From assembly GCA_963970005.1 (NCBI GenBank), contig CAXAMN010005358.1, forward strand, positions 125,146 through 189,145: 64,000 nucleotides of DNA, given 5' to 3'. This document shows positions 45,759-55,825 of this stretch, in pieces. This stretch comes from Durusdinium trenchii (Eukaryota; Sar; Dinophyceae; Suessiales; Symbiodiniaceae). The position numbers were made by a program, and so were the translations under genes. The stretch's first letter is position 1, and each line of letters starts with the position of its first letter. Under the pieces are notes generated by a model, which did not search any database, had not been told where the DNA came from, and saw nothing but the letters and a program-made list of their open reading frames with translations.

Positions 45759-47373
45759 ATGGACGCAGCCAATGGAAGCGCGTCGGAGCAATCATGCTGC
45801 ATTTGCTTCGATCTCTTTGATGAAGACGAGGGTATTTTTTGCAATGGCAGCGCATCTTGGAAAGAATGCAAATGGGACCGTAGTCAGCGCTGTCAGCACT
45901 TGGGTTCGTTCGCCCGTCCAATACCAATTCAGGCGTGTTGTTTGCAACCTTGAGCTGTTGGCTCAGGAGCCACACTTCGTTTGTGACGGCTGCCTGCAAA
46001 GCCTGGCACAGAGCTGTGCCCAAGCGGCAGTCTACACACAGACTCTTGACGCTGATTTGCGTGGGCGGCACATGGATGCACATGGCACATGTGTTTGGTC
46101 CTCGATCGGGGATTCGTTTCCATTCGAGGAGAAGACGGGAAGGCCGTATTCAATGTCCTGTGCCATCCTGCAACTGCGCTCCGTATTCACACCAGGCTCT
46201 AGCCGCTCATTTGACACATGCCAGCTTTGATGCGCAACATTGGTGGCAAGGAAGTCAAGCTGTTGGTATGTTTTTGATTTCCAGAACCTTGTAGCTGTAG
46301 CTAGCTGCTAACATGCAAGAGTTGTGATAATGCTGACAGACACCTCAGGTACCTGCAGGTGACAAGGCTGCAGCGATGCAAGTTCCAATGACTGTTCAGA
46401 CTTTGAATTCAACATATTCAACCAGCATCCGAACCGCACAAGCCTGATTGTAAGTTGGAGTTTCTTGTTAGTTGGAGTTTCTTTGTCTCTGAGGCGATGT
46501 TTAAGGTGGTCGAGGCTGAAGCACTAGCAAGCACAGCATTTGACACCACCACTGAATGGGTTGAGCTCCTACGACGACATGTGGTGGAGGTGCCTGCAAG
46601 AAACCAGAATAGGCATACGTGAACCAAAGACGGTTATCGAATGCAAGAACACAGAAACTAGGCTAATCCAAAATGGCCGCTTCAGGACATTCTCACCTTC
46701 AAATGCCAAGCTTGCGGTCAAGCCTTTGTGGACTTTGACGGATGCTTTGCCCTGCGCTGTAGCCGATGTCATGCTGGACTTTGTGCTTGGTGTGGCAAGT
46801 CCTGTGAGAATCAAACAGTTGCGCATGATCATGTGAGGCCGCAGACGGTTCCAATTGAGTAGCCCCCAGTAGCGTCCTGGTTCCTAGTAGCAATGCCAGG
46901 AGCCCCTAGTAGCTTCTTGCTCCTAGTAGTAAGGCCAGGAGCCCCTAGTAGCGTCCTTACTTAAAGGACTAGAGACTGAAACCATCAAAAAACGTGCAAA
47001 GTTCATCAAAGTACATCAAAGTACTGTTGTGTTTTGTCAGCCCACTAAGTGAGCTCCTCCAGATTTTTGCCATTGCAGGTCGTGCCCCTTTGCACCGCAT
47101 CAAGACCAGCTCTACGGTTCACAGGAGCAATTTCAATCGGTCTCACGAGAGAGAAGGCTTGAGCGGCTCAACCGTTTTCTGACCACTGTGGAACGTGGGA
47201 CTCGATGCCTGGCTTTCATAAATGTTTTCTAGAACAAAGAGGCCCCTTGAACATCGTCGCTTTTAAAGAGGCCCTGACCTTCGTCTTGTCAAGTCCAAAC
47301 ACATTACTTAAAAGCCATGCAAAGCATGCACAAAGTGTGTTGACGCCATTGAAAGGTTTTTCCCTAGAACTTT
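45759..47373 (+). CDS. Cysteine-rich RING/IBR-like zinc-finger protein, multi-exon
   Basis: Starting at the ATG 45759, exons carry successive Cys/His pairs: about 45759-45850 (SEQSCCICFDLFDEDEGIFC), 45967-46030 (EPHFVCDGCLQSL), 46142-46265 (GRIQCPVPSCNCAPYSHQAL), 46688-46837 (FKCQACGQAFVDFDGCFALR, then CSRCHAGLCAWCGKSC and AHDHV), and 47079-47205 (SCPFAPHQDQLYGS, then RRLERLNRFLTTVERG). A further segment, 47212-47373, reads FHKCFLEQRGPLNIVAFKEA. The order of a CxxC finger, a CDGC pair, a CP-x3-C pair and a final CxxC...CxWC finger resembles RING-IBR-type ubiquitin ligases, but the spacing is not canonical, so ligase activity is inference. The intron 46838-47078 is GC-AG and holds a CCTAGTAGC minisatellite. 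Exons after 47373 may belong to the same gene. Confidence 0.5.
46861..46960. repeat. CCTAGTAGC-family minisatellite, locus 3, inside an inferred intron
   Basis: About five units with GCCCCTAGTAGCGTCC and TTCCTAGTAGCAATGCCAGG variants fill much of the intron 46838-47078. Confidence 0.8.
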
Positions 47374-47409
47374 GATTGTCACATTTCTGAACTGGGACTC
47401 CGAGGACAT

Positions 47410-48040
47410 CGTTTGCTGAGTGTTTTGCAGAAGGACTTAGAAGATCTCGGGCACACAGCAGAGCAAACAAGTTTCTTGCACCCCCGCCGGCCGCGAAAAA
47501 GACTTTGGCTTTTGCTAGCTGTATTCTTGCCTCTGGGCTGCTTGCTTCTGACGCTCTGCTGGAGGCAGGACCTCAGTGCGTACCATACTTCCGATGGTTC
47601 AAAACTGTTCACCAGGAGAGTTTGTCACAAAGTTTCAGGCATCCAACGCCAAGCCTGCCAGAAGTTCTGGCAGATGCGGAGGAGTATGTGAAGTGCTATT
47701 TGGGGGCAGCAAGGGCTGCCTGCCGCCTGCATCTCTTGAAGCTTTGGTCTTCATCTCGGCACACCTTTTTGTGCACCACACAGACTGGACTGGAGGCAAT
47801 TCCACATTGAATTCTCTTCCCAGTTCAACAACTCAGTCATGACCCAAGGTCAGATGTGCAGGATATCGGTTTTGAAGTTCTCAGCGCTTCTCCGCAAGGG
47901 GAACCCCAGCTGCACAAGTCACATTCTTCAGGCCTTGAGGCGTACAAGAAGCCGCACACTAGGCATTCCATGCACAGTTATCTACAGATCTCCATTCGTC
48001 TCCATGAACCTGGGTGCAGTTCCAAAAAATTATAAAGTAT
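47410..48040 (+). CDS. Further coding-like exons, unidentified
   Basis: Segments read KDLEDLGH (about 47433), a basic-then-hydrophobic stretch RPRKRLWLLLAVFLPLGCLL (about 47480-47540) that could be one membrane span, PEVLADAEEYVKCYLGAARA (about 47660-47720), and a polar terminal segment RSDVQDIGFEVLSASPQGEP up to about 48030. They may be the 3' exons of the zinc-finger gene upstream or a separate gene. No family recognised and joints not assigned. Confidence 0.3.
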
Positions 48041-48709
48041 AAAGTCGTAGTTGAATGTGGCCTTGGGGCGGCTTGGTTGAAGCTCTTAAGGTCCCTGGTC
48101 AGCCGACTTGGCAGTGGGTGCCTGGGCCGTAATTAGGACTCAGTTGAGTTTTGTCGACATGGATGTACATCACAGTGCTTGGAGCGATACCTTTCACAGT
48201 TGCAGCAATACCGATACAAACTCAAACGCGTCTACAGTAGTCTAAAAATTAACCCATGGTCATGGTCCGAACATAAAGAGGACGCACGAAGCCGATGTAG
48301 CAACTTCGTCATGACATTCAGGTGCTCGATGAGCTTCTTTTCCTGCCCTTTCGGATGCAGATTATCTTCGCGCTTGCCACAGCACTGGTAGTGGCATTCT
48401 GCGCTGGACTTCCAGTTGCCCTTTTGGGCTTGCTTCTGGAGATGGAGGTTGTACAGCACTTCCTGAGGTCGCTTGGCAGGTGTTCCTCTAGATGGTATTC
48501 TGAGCGTAGTCTGTGTCGGCACGATTGTCCATGCTGGAATGAAATCGTTCTGCTTTCTGGAAGGTGGTGCTACTTCCGAGGAGGGAGGCCCGAGATTTAT
48601 CACGAAAGCTAGCCTTAGCTAGCTGGAGTTGCTCTTGCTTTAGCAAGTTAAGTGATGGGGTGGACGCACCTCAGAAACCTCAAATAATTGATTAAATCAA
48701 TCTTATGGA
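48041..48709. other. No firm gene; 5' flank of the retroelement
   Basis: One hydrophobic frame at 48322-48480 (FALATALVVAFCAGLPVALL) could be an exon with a membrane span but has no support beyond that. The stretch ends at the C tract into which the retroelement inserted. Confidence 0.35.
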
Positions 48710-48722
48710 CCCCCCCCCCCCC
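48710..48722 (+). repeat. C13 tract bordering the retroelement, 5' side
   Basis: Thirteen C bases directly precede the 5' LTR. A tract of the same length directly follows the 3' LTR (63987-63999). Any target-site duplication would be hidden inside them. Confidence 0.9.
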
Positions 48723-48883
48723 TGAAAAGTAGAGCCTACCTGTACAGGGTTCCACTCCAACAGCCGATATAGTGTGTCCATACTTGACTGCTTCAAGGCT
48801 CAAAGAGCAAGAGGATAAGACTCTGCGCATAAAAGACACTAGCGGTCTGCACCTCTACCGTGTACGCCCTAGTCACTCTTTCA
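48723..48883 (+). repeat. 5' LTR (161 bp)
   Basis: Begins TGAAAAGTAG and ends CACTCTTTCA, the TG...CA ends usual for LTRs. It matches 63826-63986 at every position I compared. A CATAAAAG word at about 48829 is the only TATA-like candidate for a promoter; dinoflagellates often lack TATA boxes, so this is weak. Confidence 0.95.
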
Positions 48884-48884
48884 G

Positions 48885-48896
48885 TGGTAGCGGAGC
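48885..48896 (+). promoter_or_regulatory. Primer-binding site, fits initiator tRNA-Met
   Basis: One base after the 5' LTR the sequence is TGGTAGCGGAGC. TGG pairs with the CCA end of a tRNA, and TAGCGGAG would pair with an acceptor whose first pair is A1-U72, the feature that marks eukaryotic initiator tRNA-Met. Copia elements commonly prime from initiator tRNA-Met, so the match is expected. The exact host tRNA is not in this window. Confidence 0.75.
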
Positions 48897-48961
48897 AGTG
48901 ATCCTGGAAGACCCAGGTGAGCTCCTTTCCTAGGCATAGAATTGCTTGTGGGCAAACGGCC

Positions 48962-51900
48962 ATGGATTGGATTGACGACTGGGAAGAGCCTGATGCGGAT
49001 GTGGCTTATGAGCCAGCAGCCTACGTGAATAGGCATGTGAGAAGAGAACCAGCAGCAATAGCAATGACAACACAGGTCACTACAAAGGTGCCGCCATCTT
49101 ATGATGGAAAGACTTCATGGTTTTCCTATGAGGATGCCATAGACGATTGGTGTGATATCACCGAGCTGGAGGATGAGAAGAGAGGACCAGCATTGAGAAA
49201 CCGACTAGAAGGAGAAGCAGCTGTATACAAGCGAGTTTTAGACAGAGATGCATTGAAGGCTAATGAGCCACCAGGAGCTGGAGTAGATTACTTCAAGAGA
49301 GTACTACGACCATATTTTGTGAAAGGATCAACCAATGTATTCCTATACAGGTTTATGCAATTCGTGCGCTTCAATCGAGGATCAGCTGACATGATGAAAT
49401 GGATGACAAGATTCCAGATTTTACTCCAAAGGCTTATGAGCAGTTGGATGGACATGTTAGAACCAGTCACTCAAGCACATCCACAGGTCCTAGCTCAGAT
49501 GCAGGCAGATGCAGCGTTGACTGGAGTAGCACCAACAGCAGAAAGAATTCAGGAAATCATGCAGAATGTCAATGGCAATATGAGAATTCTTCATCAGAAC
49601 GATTTTCCTTTAGGAGAGAATCTCATTGCCTTACTCATGCTGTCACTTGCAGATTTGTCTCAGGACCAGCGAAACACTTTGACTTCTTTGATGACTCATC
49701 GTGGCAGGGTCCTGCAGCAATACACTACAACAGAGTTGAGGACAGTGTTCATCGAGATGTTCTGCACGACAAAGACTTCAGTAGACAATCCTTTGATGCA
49801 GCCGACAGGTGCTGGAGGTAGAAGATCATTTCTCGTACTAGACGAAGGAGAACTCGATGGTACATTTGGCTATTGGGCCGAAGATGAAGAAGATGGAACA
49901 GAAGGATTTTTAGATGCCCTGGACGATGTCTTTTGGGTATATGATGATCAAAACTTCTCGTGGTTCCAAAGGAGATTCCAAGGAAGAAGAGCCAGAAAAG
50001 GCAAAGGAAAAGGAAGAAGAAAAGGAAAAGGTAAAGGAAGATCAGGCCGCAGATTTTTCAGACCTCGTGGAAAAGGAAAAGGAAAGAGACGAGGTAAAGG
50101 CCATTTTGCTGATGAGCAACAGACAACTTTTCCAGATGAGTATTATGAAGAGAATCCTTATGAGGACACTTGGGAGTCAAACCAAGTAGCATATGATGCC
50201 ATTCTTGCCGAAGATATGAATGACTATCTTCAAGGAGAATATGATGATGCCAATGACTTTTGGCAACAGCTTGAAGAAGCATGGTTTTCCCACAAAGGAA
50301 AAGGAAAAGGCAAGAGAAAAGGCAAGAAAGGAAAAGGAAAAGATAAAGGAGATGGCAAACAAGATGCAAACTATGCAAATCAACAACAGCCACGTTCTTT
50401 GCCTGCACCTTCAAGATCTTCACAAGCATCAGGAGGTCAACAAGGTTTCTTTGCACATTGTGTGACAGCAGCAGCTGAAGTCCATGACAGTGAGGTGAAC
50501 TTGCTGTCAGGCATGATGACCTCATGTCAAGATGAAGCTGACTGCGCGGTCAACAATGGTGAGACGATCTTCAATGGCATGAGTGCCCCTGTGAGGTACT
50601 CTTTGTCAAAGGAGATGCTCACAAAGGCTCCTGATGGCTTTGCGCTTATGAGCGCTGAGGAAGAAGTGAAGGAGATGCAGGCCATTTCATTTTTGACTGA
50701 GAATCGCTTCCCGCCGACTATTGCAATCCTGGACATTGGATGCACTAGAGCTATGGGATCAAGGCGGGCAGTCGACCATTTTTGCAACTATGTCGACAAT
50801 CACCCAGATTGTGGATTATGGTACTCTTTTGAGGCTACCAAGAGCAAGTTTTACCTTGCCAATTCCCAGAAGGCTACTTGCTCTCAGAAACTGGTGATTT
50901 ACATGTATGATCGTGCATGGACGATCCACCATACAGAGTTCGACATAGTGGAAGAAGGAGAAGTCCCTTTGCTTATGAGCTTGCCACAGATGAGGAACTT
51001 AGGCTTTGAACTCAGGCTGACACCTCAACATGCTTATCTGACATCGGTGCCTCTTGGTATCAAATATTTGGAGTTGAAGGTTGCAGCCAGTACTCATCTT
51101 GTCTTGGACTTCCAAGATATTGCATGGTATCTGTCTGACGTGAATTTGCAGACTCGGCGCGAGAAGAGTTTTTACTCTCACTTCACTCACTATGAATATG
51201 GTCATATTTCTGTTGATCACAATAGTGATGAAGATGTAGCTGAACATGCATATCCTGTGGTTGACTACTGGGAAGTAGATGTTCACAAGAGAGAACTGAT
51301 ACGTCACCACAAGGATTATAGAAAGATTCTTTTTCCAGCAACTAAGTCCTGTCCTGTAGACACTGACTTACTGGAAGACTTGCGACTGACAATCATCAAG
51401 AAGAAAGAAGGTGGAAAGGAAATCAAGAAGCAAGATGATTGGCGCAAGGCAAAATGGAAGGACCTACAAATTGGCTATGAATCGCGTGGTAGAACAATTT
51501 TTAAGTTCAAGCCAGATGCCAAAATTCCAGATCTAAAGATCAGGAAGGCTGGCATTGAGCACCGTGGCATTGGTGATCCCGATGCAGTGGTGCGCTCCTC
51601 CTCAGAGAAGGTTCCCATTGCAAAGGACAGGGAACCAGGCTTCTCTTCAGAGAAGGAAGGTGCACCATCCAGTGCCGCGGAAAAGCCCGTGCCGCCAAAG
51701 TTTCGGTATACTTCCAAGGGTTTTGATCCATTTTGGAAGGGACACAAGTCGAAACCATCTGAGCCTCAGAATGATTTAAAGGGTGATGATCTTGAGGAGT
51801 ATGCTCCCTCAGAACCACCTGAGAGGCCAGAAGGTGAACTTGTAGAAATTCCTAAAGCATCAAAAGGACCATCAAGTGATAAACATGAACCACTTGAACC

Positions 51901-54900
51901 AGGTGATGGCGCTCTTGAGCCTAGGCGGATTTCAATCCCATTACCTGGTAGTGAAGTTGTTGCAATGACACCGGCATATAGGAAGATGTTGCAGAGACTG
52001 GAGGACAAGGTAGAGCTTTATAAGCTTCATGTGAAGCACTACCATATGAGTCCTACTCAGTTTCGTAGACGTGTTTCTATGTTGAAGCTTCCTGACTCTG
52101 TTTTAGAGAAGTATGAATCAGTTGTCAGGAACTGCCGTGTTTGTAACACTTCAGTGGCACCTCCGCCACGAGCCAGAGTCTCCGGTATTAGAGCTTCATG
52201 TTTTGGTGATGTTGTTTTTGCTGATCATTGTGAGGTTGAACTTCACAAGAACAAGTATATCATCTTACTTGTTCTTGATGGTGCCACAAATCTTCTCTGG
52301 GCTACGGCGCAGAAAGACCTCATAGATCAAACCACCATCCAAGCATTGAGGCAGTGGTCGGATGAGAACAACTGTGTTCCGAAGGCCATCGTAGGAGACG
52401 AAGCCTTTTTCACCGATGCTTTTGTTGAATACTACAGGTTCCATGGTATACAACAATGTCCTTGTGGGCCAAGAACTCCTTGGCCGAACCGAGCAGAGAC
52501 AGCTGTACGTTTGTTCAAACGTATGTGGCATGTTATGAAGGTAGATCTGGATGACCCACGTTTTCGTGGTGTTACGGTCAGAGAAGTGGTCAAGAAGGTA
52601 GTTTGGGCAAGAAATTGTCAGTTGACTATCAGTGGATATTCACCAATAGAGATAGCAACTGGAAGACGTCCACCAGATCTTTTTGACCTTGAGAGCGCAA
52701 GCCCTGAGCAATTGTCAGCTAATGCCGCCGCACAAGATCGTACAAATTTGGAACTACAACGTGTGGCTTTGAGAGCTCATCAAGAAGCACGACAAGCTCA
52801 GGACCTTCGAGCAGATCTTGCAAGAAGGACTATGCCAAGTGACGGTCCATATTTCCAAGGTGAGAAGGTTTTTATTTGGACTCAGGATTCATCAAAGTTC
52901 AAGGATAAAGGACGTTGGGTTCGTGCCACAGTACTTGGACAAGAAGGAGCTATGGTCCAAGCCAACACTGGTAAGGCAGTAGTACGTGTGAATCAGTCAA
53001 AGGTTAGACGTGATCACGATGAGTGGCATGATGTTTCCATACCGGCATTAGACGATGAGAATCCGGAGAACTTACGTGAAGATCACGAACTGTATGTTGA
53101 TGCCGAATTCGGAGAACAGTCCTTTTTCTTCTGTAATGATGATCATCCTGATGTTGTTGAGTTACTTCATGGAAACAGTGGATTAGCTTGGTTCCTTTCA
53201 AAGAATGGTGTTAAAGTTGCATCTCCTATGGATTTCAAGGCAGGATACAACTTTTCCACTATGAAGGGTCAAGATGGTATTTGGCAGCAACTGGAGAGAT
53301 TGCAGCCCCACTGTATAGTGATCAACAACCCTTCTCCCAAACAGAACAGAGCTTCTATTTGGTTGCTATGTTGTAATGTAATTGAGTGGCAGTTGAGAAG
53401 GAAGAAACATGTGTTTGTGACTGTTCCCAAAGGAAACAAGTTTTGTTTGTTTTTGCAGAAGTTCATTTCATCTTTGAAGAATCCGGTCTTTACCTTTGAT
53501 GTGAATATGAATTGTTTTTGTTATTGTCCGAAGGGAATGAGTTACGTGACAGTCTTCCATTCCTATGCATCCTGCCAAGGATGGAAAGGTATTGGTGACT
53601 GTTCATTTCAAGCTAAAACAGTGCAAGCCACTAGAAGCAACCAGTACTTCAAGGATCCTGACTGGAAGAAGTTTCCATTTTCATTTCTGGTTGAGATGAA
53701 TCGTTTTCTTCCTTATAGTGAGACTTCCGACAAGCGTCAGAGTTTCCTTATTGAAGATCTTCTGGAGAATTATGACTCTGGAAGTTTGTGTGGAACAGCT
53801 CTTTTGTTAGAGAGAGAAGCCCATCAGTCAATTTTGTTGAATTCCGTAAGAACGGAAGAGACGACGGAGATTCCGGTTCCACTTCGACATATACTACCAC
53901 AAAGGTTCACCACTACTGAATTGATCAGAACTTTGAGGCAGGTAGATGCACTACCTCAGAGATCAGAGTTTGATGTGACAACATCCTCTGATTCTCGAAT
54001 TGTGTCATTGATTCCAGGCCTGAAGGAGATTAGACGAAGAACCTTGCCACAGATGTATTTTGAGAGATGTAAGGTCTATCGTGGTACTTTTGGTAGAGTG
54101 CATCCTCTCTTCAACTCTGAGGATGATGCAGTGTTGATTATGCGGAAGCCAGGAAAATACCATCAGGTTTTCTTTATGTTTGTGTCACAACTGTCTCCTC
54201 ATCATGAACAGTTTTTGGTAGATCATTGGAGTATGATAGTTTACGAAGCAGAGACGACAGGCGCCGTGAAGCGCATTGTGACTCCTGATGAAGTAGCTCT
54301 AGAGGATCCAAAGGATCAACCTCCAGACTACGGACCACCGATGGATGATGATATGGCTTATGAGCCGATTCCCGTCTCGGGGGAACAGCAGTATTTTGAT
54401 CCAGATGATGAAGATATGTATCCGCCTGGTGATGGACCGGGTGGCAACCCTGATGATCACCAGGGTGGACAACCTCCGGGACCACCTCCGACAGGTTCCG
54501 TAGCTGGTCCGAATCAGTTCGGAAATCCCGATGTTCCTTTGGAGCAACTCGGATATCCATCGAGCGATCCGGAAGAGGCAATGCCGGAGATTTCGAGTGA
54601 ATCCCGTCCGCCAGATGATCCGGGTCAACCGCCGATAGGTTTTCCGATTGATACGGATCCTGTTCATCCATTCGTTCCGTCGCCTGATTCGAGCCCTCCG
54701 GAGCCAGAACCATATGTTCCGGAGAATCGTGAACGTCACAGCAAGCACATGCGGAAGCTTTCTGTGGACTCAACTGATGCTTTGCCAAAGGCGAAGGTGA
54801 AGTTTCAGGTAAAACGTTCTAAGGTTCAGTTACCGGGACATGACGAACCTATTCCGGCACCTCCGAAGTCAGTGCCAAGAAGTTTCTTTCCTGGACATTC

Positions 54901-55825
54901 GGAGAATCCGACAGCATCAAGTTCGAATCAGCCACAAGCAGCCGACATTCCCGTGCCTACGAGCACAGTCGAAGACGATGACAATGAGACGATTGATACA
55001 AATGAAACAGATTCAGAACCTATTTTTGATGAAGAAGATGTGAAAGGTTTTGAGAAGGATCCAGACAAGGATCTGGACGATGAGAAAAATCTTTTTGTTA
55101 GTTTTGACGATATGGATTTTTGTGTCATAGGTCCGAACCAAGCTCCTCCGAGTTTTAACTCGTATGATCCGAAAGGTTTTTCACAGTTCTGCCAGTATCT
55201 TGCGAAGACAATGGCTAAGAAGACGCCAAAGGCAGAGAGTGTGATTACTCCGGAAGTGCTCCGGAAGTATGCGAAGGAGATCAAGCAAGCTAAACTAGAG
55301 GAGTTTCGCAGCTTTTTAGACTTTACTGCGATGAAGTATCGAGACCGAAGAAAGCATAAGATCGATAACTATGTTACCGGTCGATGGGTCCTGACTATCA
55401 AGATTGACAAAGATGGTAACTTTAAGAAGTTTAAGGCCAGATGGGTCTGTCGAGGCTTCCAAGATGCCCAGAAATGGGACCTCCAGACGGACTCGCCAAC
55501 CGCGACCAGGTATGGTTTTCGCGTAGCATGTCAGCATGCAGCCTCTTCTTTTTGGGACCTGTTGCACATCGACTTGAAAACTGCCTTTCTTCAGGGGGAA
55601 CTTTACGACCTCGAGCGACGCGTTATTCACGTTCAACTTCCGACCGACATCGGATTGCCTCCGTATCTTGTCGGATTGTGCACCCGTTCAGTGTACGGAT
55701 TGAGTGATGCGCCTCGTCGCTGGTGGAATCGACTCGACAAGTTTTTGCACTCACTCGGATTAGTTCCGACCCGAGCCGATCGGGTGCACGTACGTTTGCT
55801 ACTCCGGATGTTTGAGGGTTCCTAA
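48962..55825 (+). CDS. Gag-protease-integrase-RT (N-terminal part) polyprotein
   Basis: The ATG at 48962 (MDWIDDWEEPD) gives 2287 residues; a GTG frame 15 codons earlier is less likely. Gag (about 30-290) has the copia pattern P-x-YDG-x3-WFSYED. No CCHC knuckle is seen; instead KGKGKG-type basic tracts (about 345-385 and 442-465) may bind RNA. Protease: ILDIGCTRAMGS with Asp591, where Ile replaces the usual Thr or Ser after the catalytic Asp. A His1023...Cys1058-x2-Cys1061 finger precedes integrase, whose acidic triad fits Asp1088, Asp1146 and Glu1179 (GDEAF, PNRAE), 32 residues between the last two where copia has 35. A long acidic/Pro-rich linker follows, then RT from about 2135 (TGRWVLTIKID, HIDLKTAFLQGEL with Asp2204, SVYGLSDAPRRWW). 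The frame then runs off at 55784 into about 13 foreign residues and a stop. Confidence 0.9.
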   Translation: MDWIDDWEEPDADVAYEPAAYVNRHVRREPAAIAMTTQVTTKVPPSYDGKTSWFSYEDAIDDWCDITELEDEKRGPALRNRLEGEAAVYKRVLDRDALKANEPPGAGVDYFKRVLRPYFVKGSTNVFLYRFMQFVRFNRGSADMMKWMTRFQILLQRLMSSWMDMLEPVTQAHPQVLAQMQADAALTGVAPTAERIQEIMQNVNGNMRILHQNDFPLGENLIALLMLSLADLSQDQRNTLTSLMTHRGRVLQQYTTTELRTVFIEMFCTTKTSVDNPLMQPTGAGGRRSFLVLDEGELDGTFGYWAEDEEDGTEGFLDALDDVFWVYDDQNFSWFQRRFQGRRARKGKGKGRRKGKGKGRSGRRFFRPRGKGKGKRRGKGHFADEQQTTFPDEYYEENPYEDTWESNQVAYDAILAEDMNDYLQGEYDDANDFWQQLEEAWFSHKGKGKGKRKGKKGKGKDKGDGKQDANYANQQQPRSLPAPSRSSQASGGQQGFFAHCVTAAAEVHDSEVNLLSGMMTSCQDEADCAVNNGETIFNGMSAPVRYSLSKEMLTKAPDGFALMSAEEEVKEMQAISFLTENRFPPTIAILDIGCTRAMGSRRAVDHFCNYVDNHPDCGLWYSFEATKSKFYLANSQKATCSQKLVIYMYDRAWTIHHTEFDIVEEGEVPLLMSLPQMRNLGFELRLTPQHAYLTSVPLGIKYLELKVAASTHLVLDFQDIAWYLSDVNLQTRREKSFYSHFTHYEYGHISVDHNSDEDVAEHAYPVVDYWEVDVHKRELIRHHKDYRKILFPATKSCPVDTDLLEDLRLTIIKKKEGGKEIKKQDDWRKAKWKDLQIGYESRGRTIFKFKPDAKIPDLKIRKAGIEHRGIGDPDAVVRSSSEKVPIAKDREPGFSSEKEGAPSSAAEKPVPPKFRYTSKGFDPFWKGHKSKPSEPQNDLKGDDLEEYAPSEPPERPEGELVEIPKASKGPSSDKHEPLEPGDGALEPRRISIPLPGSEVVAMTPAYRKMLQRLEDKVELYKLHVKHYHMSPTQFRRRVSMLKLPDSVLEKYESVVRNCRVCNTSVAPPPRARVSGIRASCFGDVVFADHCEVELHKNKYIILLVLDGATNLLWATAQKDLIDQTTIQALRQWSDENNCVPKAIVGDEAFFTDAFVEYYRFHGIQQCPCGPRTPWPNRAETAVRLFKRMWHVMKVDLDDPRFRGVTVREVVKKVVWARNCQLTISGYSPIEIATGRRPPDLFDLESASPEQLSANAAAQDRTNLELQRVALRAHQEARQAQDLRADLARRTMPSDGPYFQGEKVFIWTQDSSKFKDKGRWVRATVLGQEGAMVQANTGKAVVRVNQSKVRRDHDEWHDVSIPALDDENPENLREDHELYVDAEFGEQSFFFCNDDHPDVVELLHGNSGLAWFLSKNGVKVASPMDFKAGYNFSTMKGQDGIWQQLERLQPHCIVINNPSPKQNRASIWLLCCNVIEWQLRRKKHVFVTVPKGNKFCLFLQKFISSLKNPVFTFDVNMNCFCYCPKGMSYVTVFHSYASCQGWKGIGDCSFQAKTVQATRSNQYFKDPDWKKFPFSFLVEMNRFLPYSETSDKRQSFLIEDLLENYDSGSLCGTALLLEREAHQSILLNSVRTEETTEIPVPLRHILPQRFTTTELIRTLRQVDALPQRSEFDVTTSSDSRIVSLIPGLKEIRRRTLPQMYFERCKVYRGTFGRVHPLFNSEDDAVLIMRKPGKYHQVFFMFVSQLSPHHEQFLVDHWSMIVYEAETTGAVKRIVTPDEVALEDPKDQPPDYGPPMDDDMAYEPIPVSGEQQYFDPDDEDMYPPGDGPGGNPDDHQGGQPPGPPPTGSVAGPNQFGNPDVPLEQLGYPSSDPEEAMPEISSESRPPDDPGQPPIGFPIDTDPVHPFVPSPDSSPPEPEPYVPENRERHSKHMRKLSVDSTDALPKAKVKFQVKRSKVQLPGHDEPIPAPPKSVPRSFFPGHSENPTASSSNQPQAADIPVPTSTVEDDDNETIDTNETDSEPIFDEEDVKGFEKDPDKDLDDEKNLFVSFDDMDFCVIGPNQAPPSFNSYDPKGFSQFCQYLAKTMAKKTPKAESVITPEVLRKYAKEIKQAKLEEFRSFLDFTAMKYRDRRKHKIDNYVTGRWVLTIKIDKDGNFKKFKARWVCRGFQDAQKWDLQTDSPTATRYGFRVACQHAASSFWDLLHIDLKTAFLQGELYDLERRVIHVQLPTDIGLPPYLVGLCTRSVYGLSDAPRRWWNRLDKFLHSLGLVPTRADRVHVRLLLRMFEGS

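Noticed and set aside
48917-48938. A possible intron at the gag 5' end (AGGTGAGC followed by TTTCCTAG)
   Set aside because: The interval is under 20 bases, too short for an intron; the later site could still act as a trans-splice acceptor, but nothing proves it.
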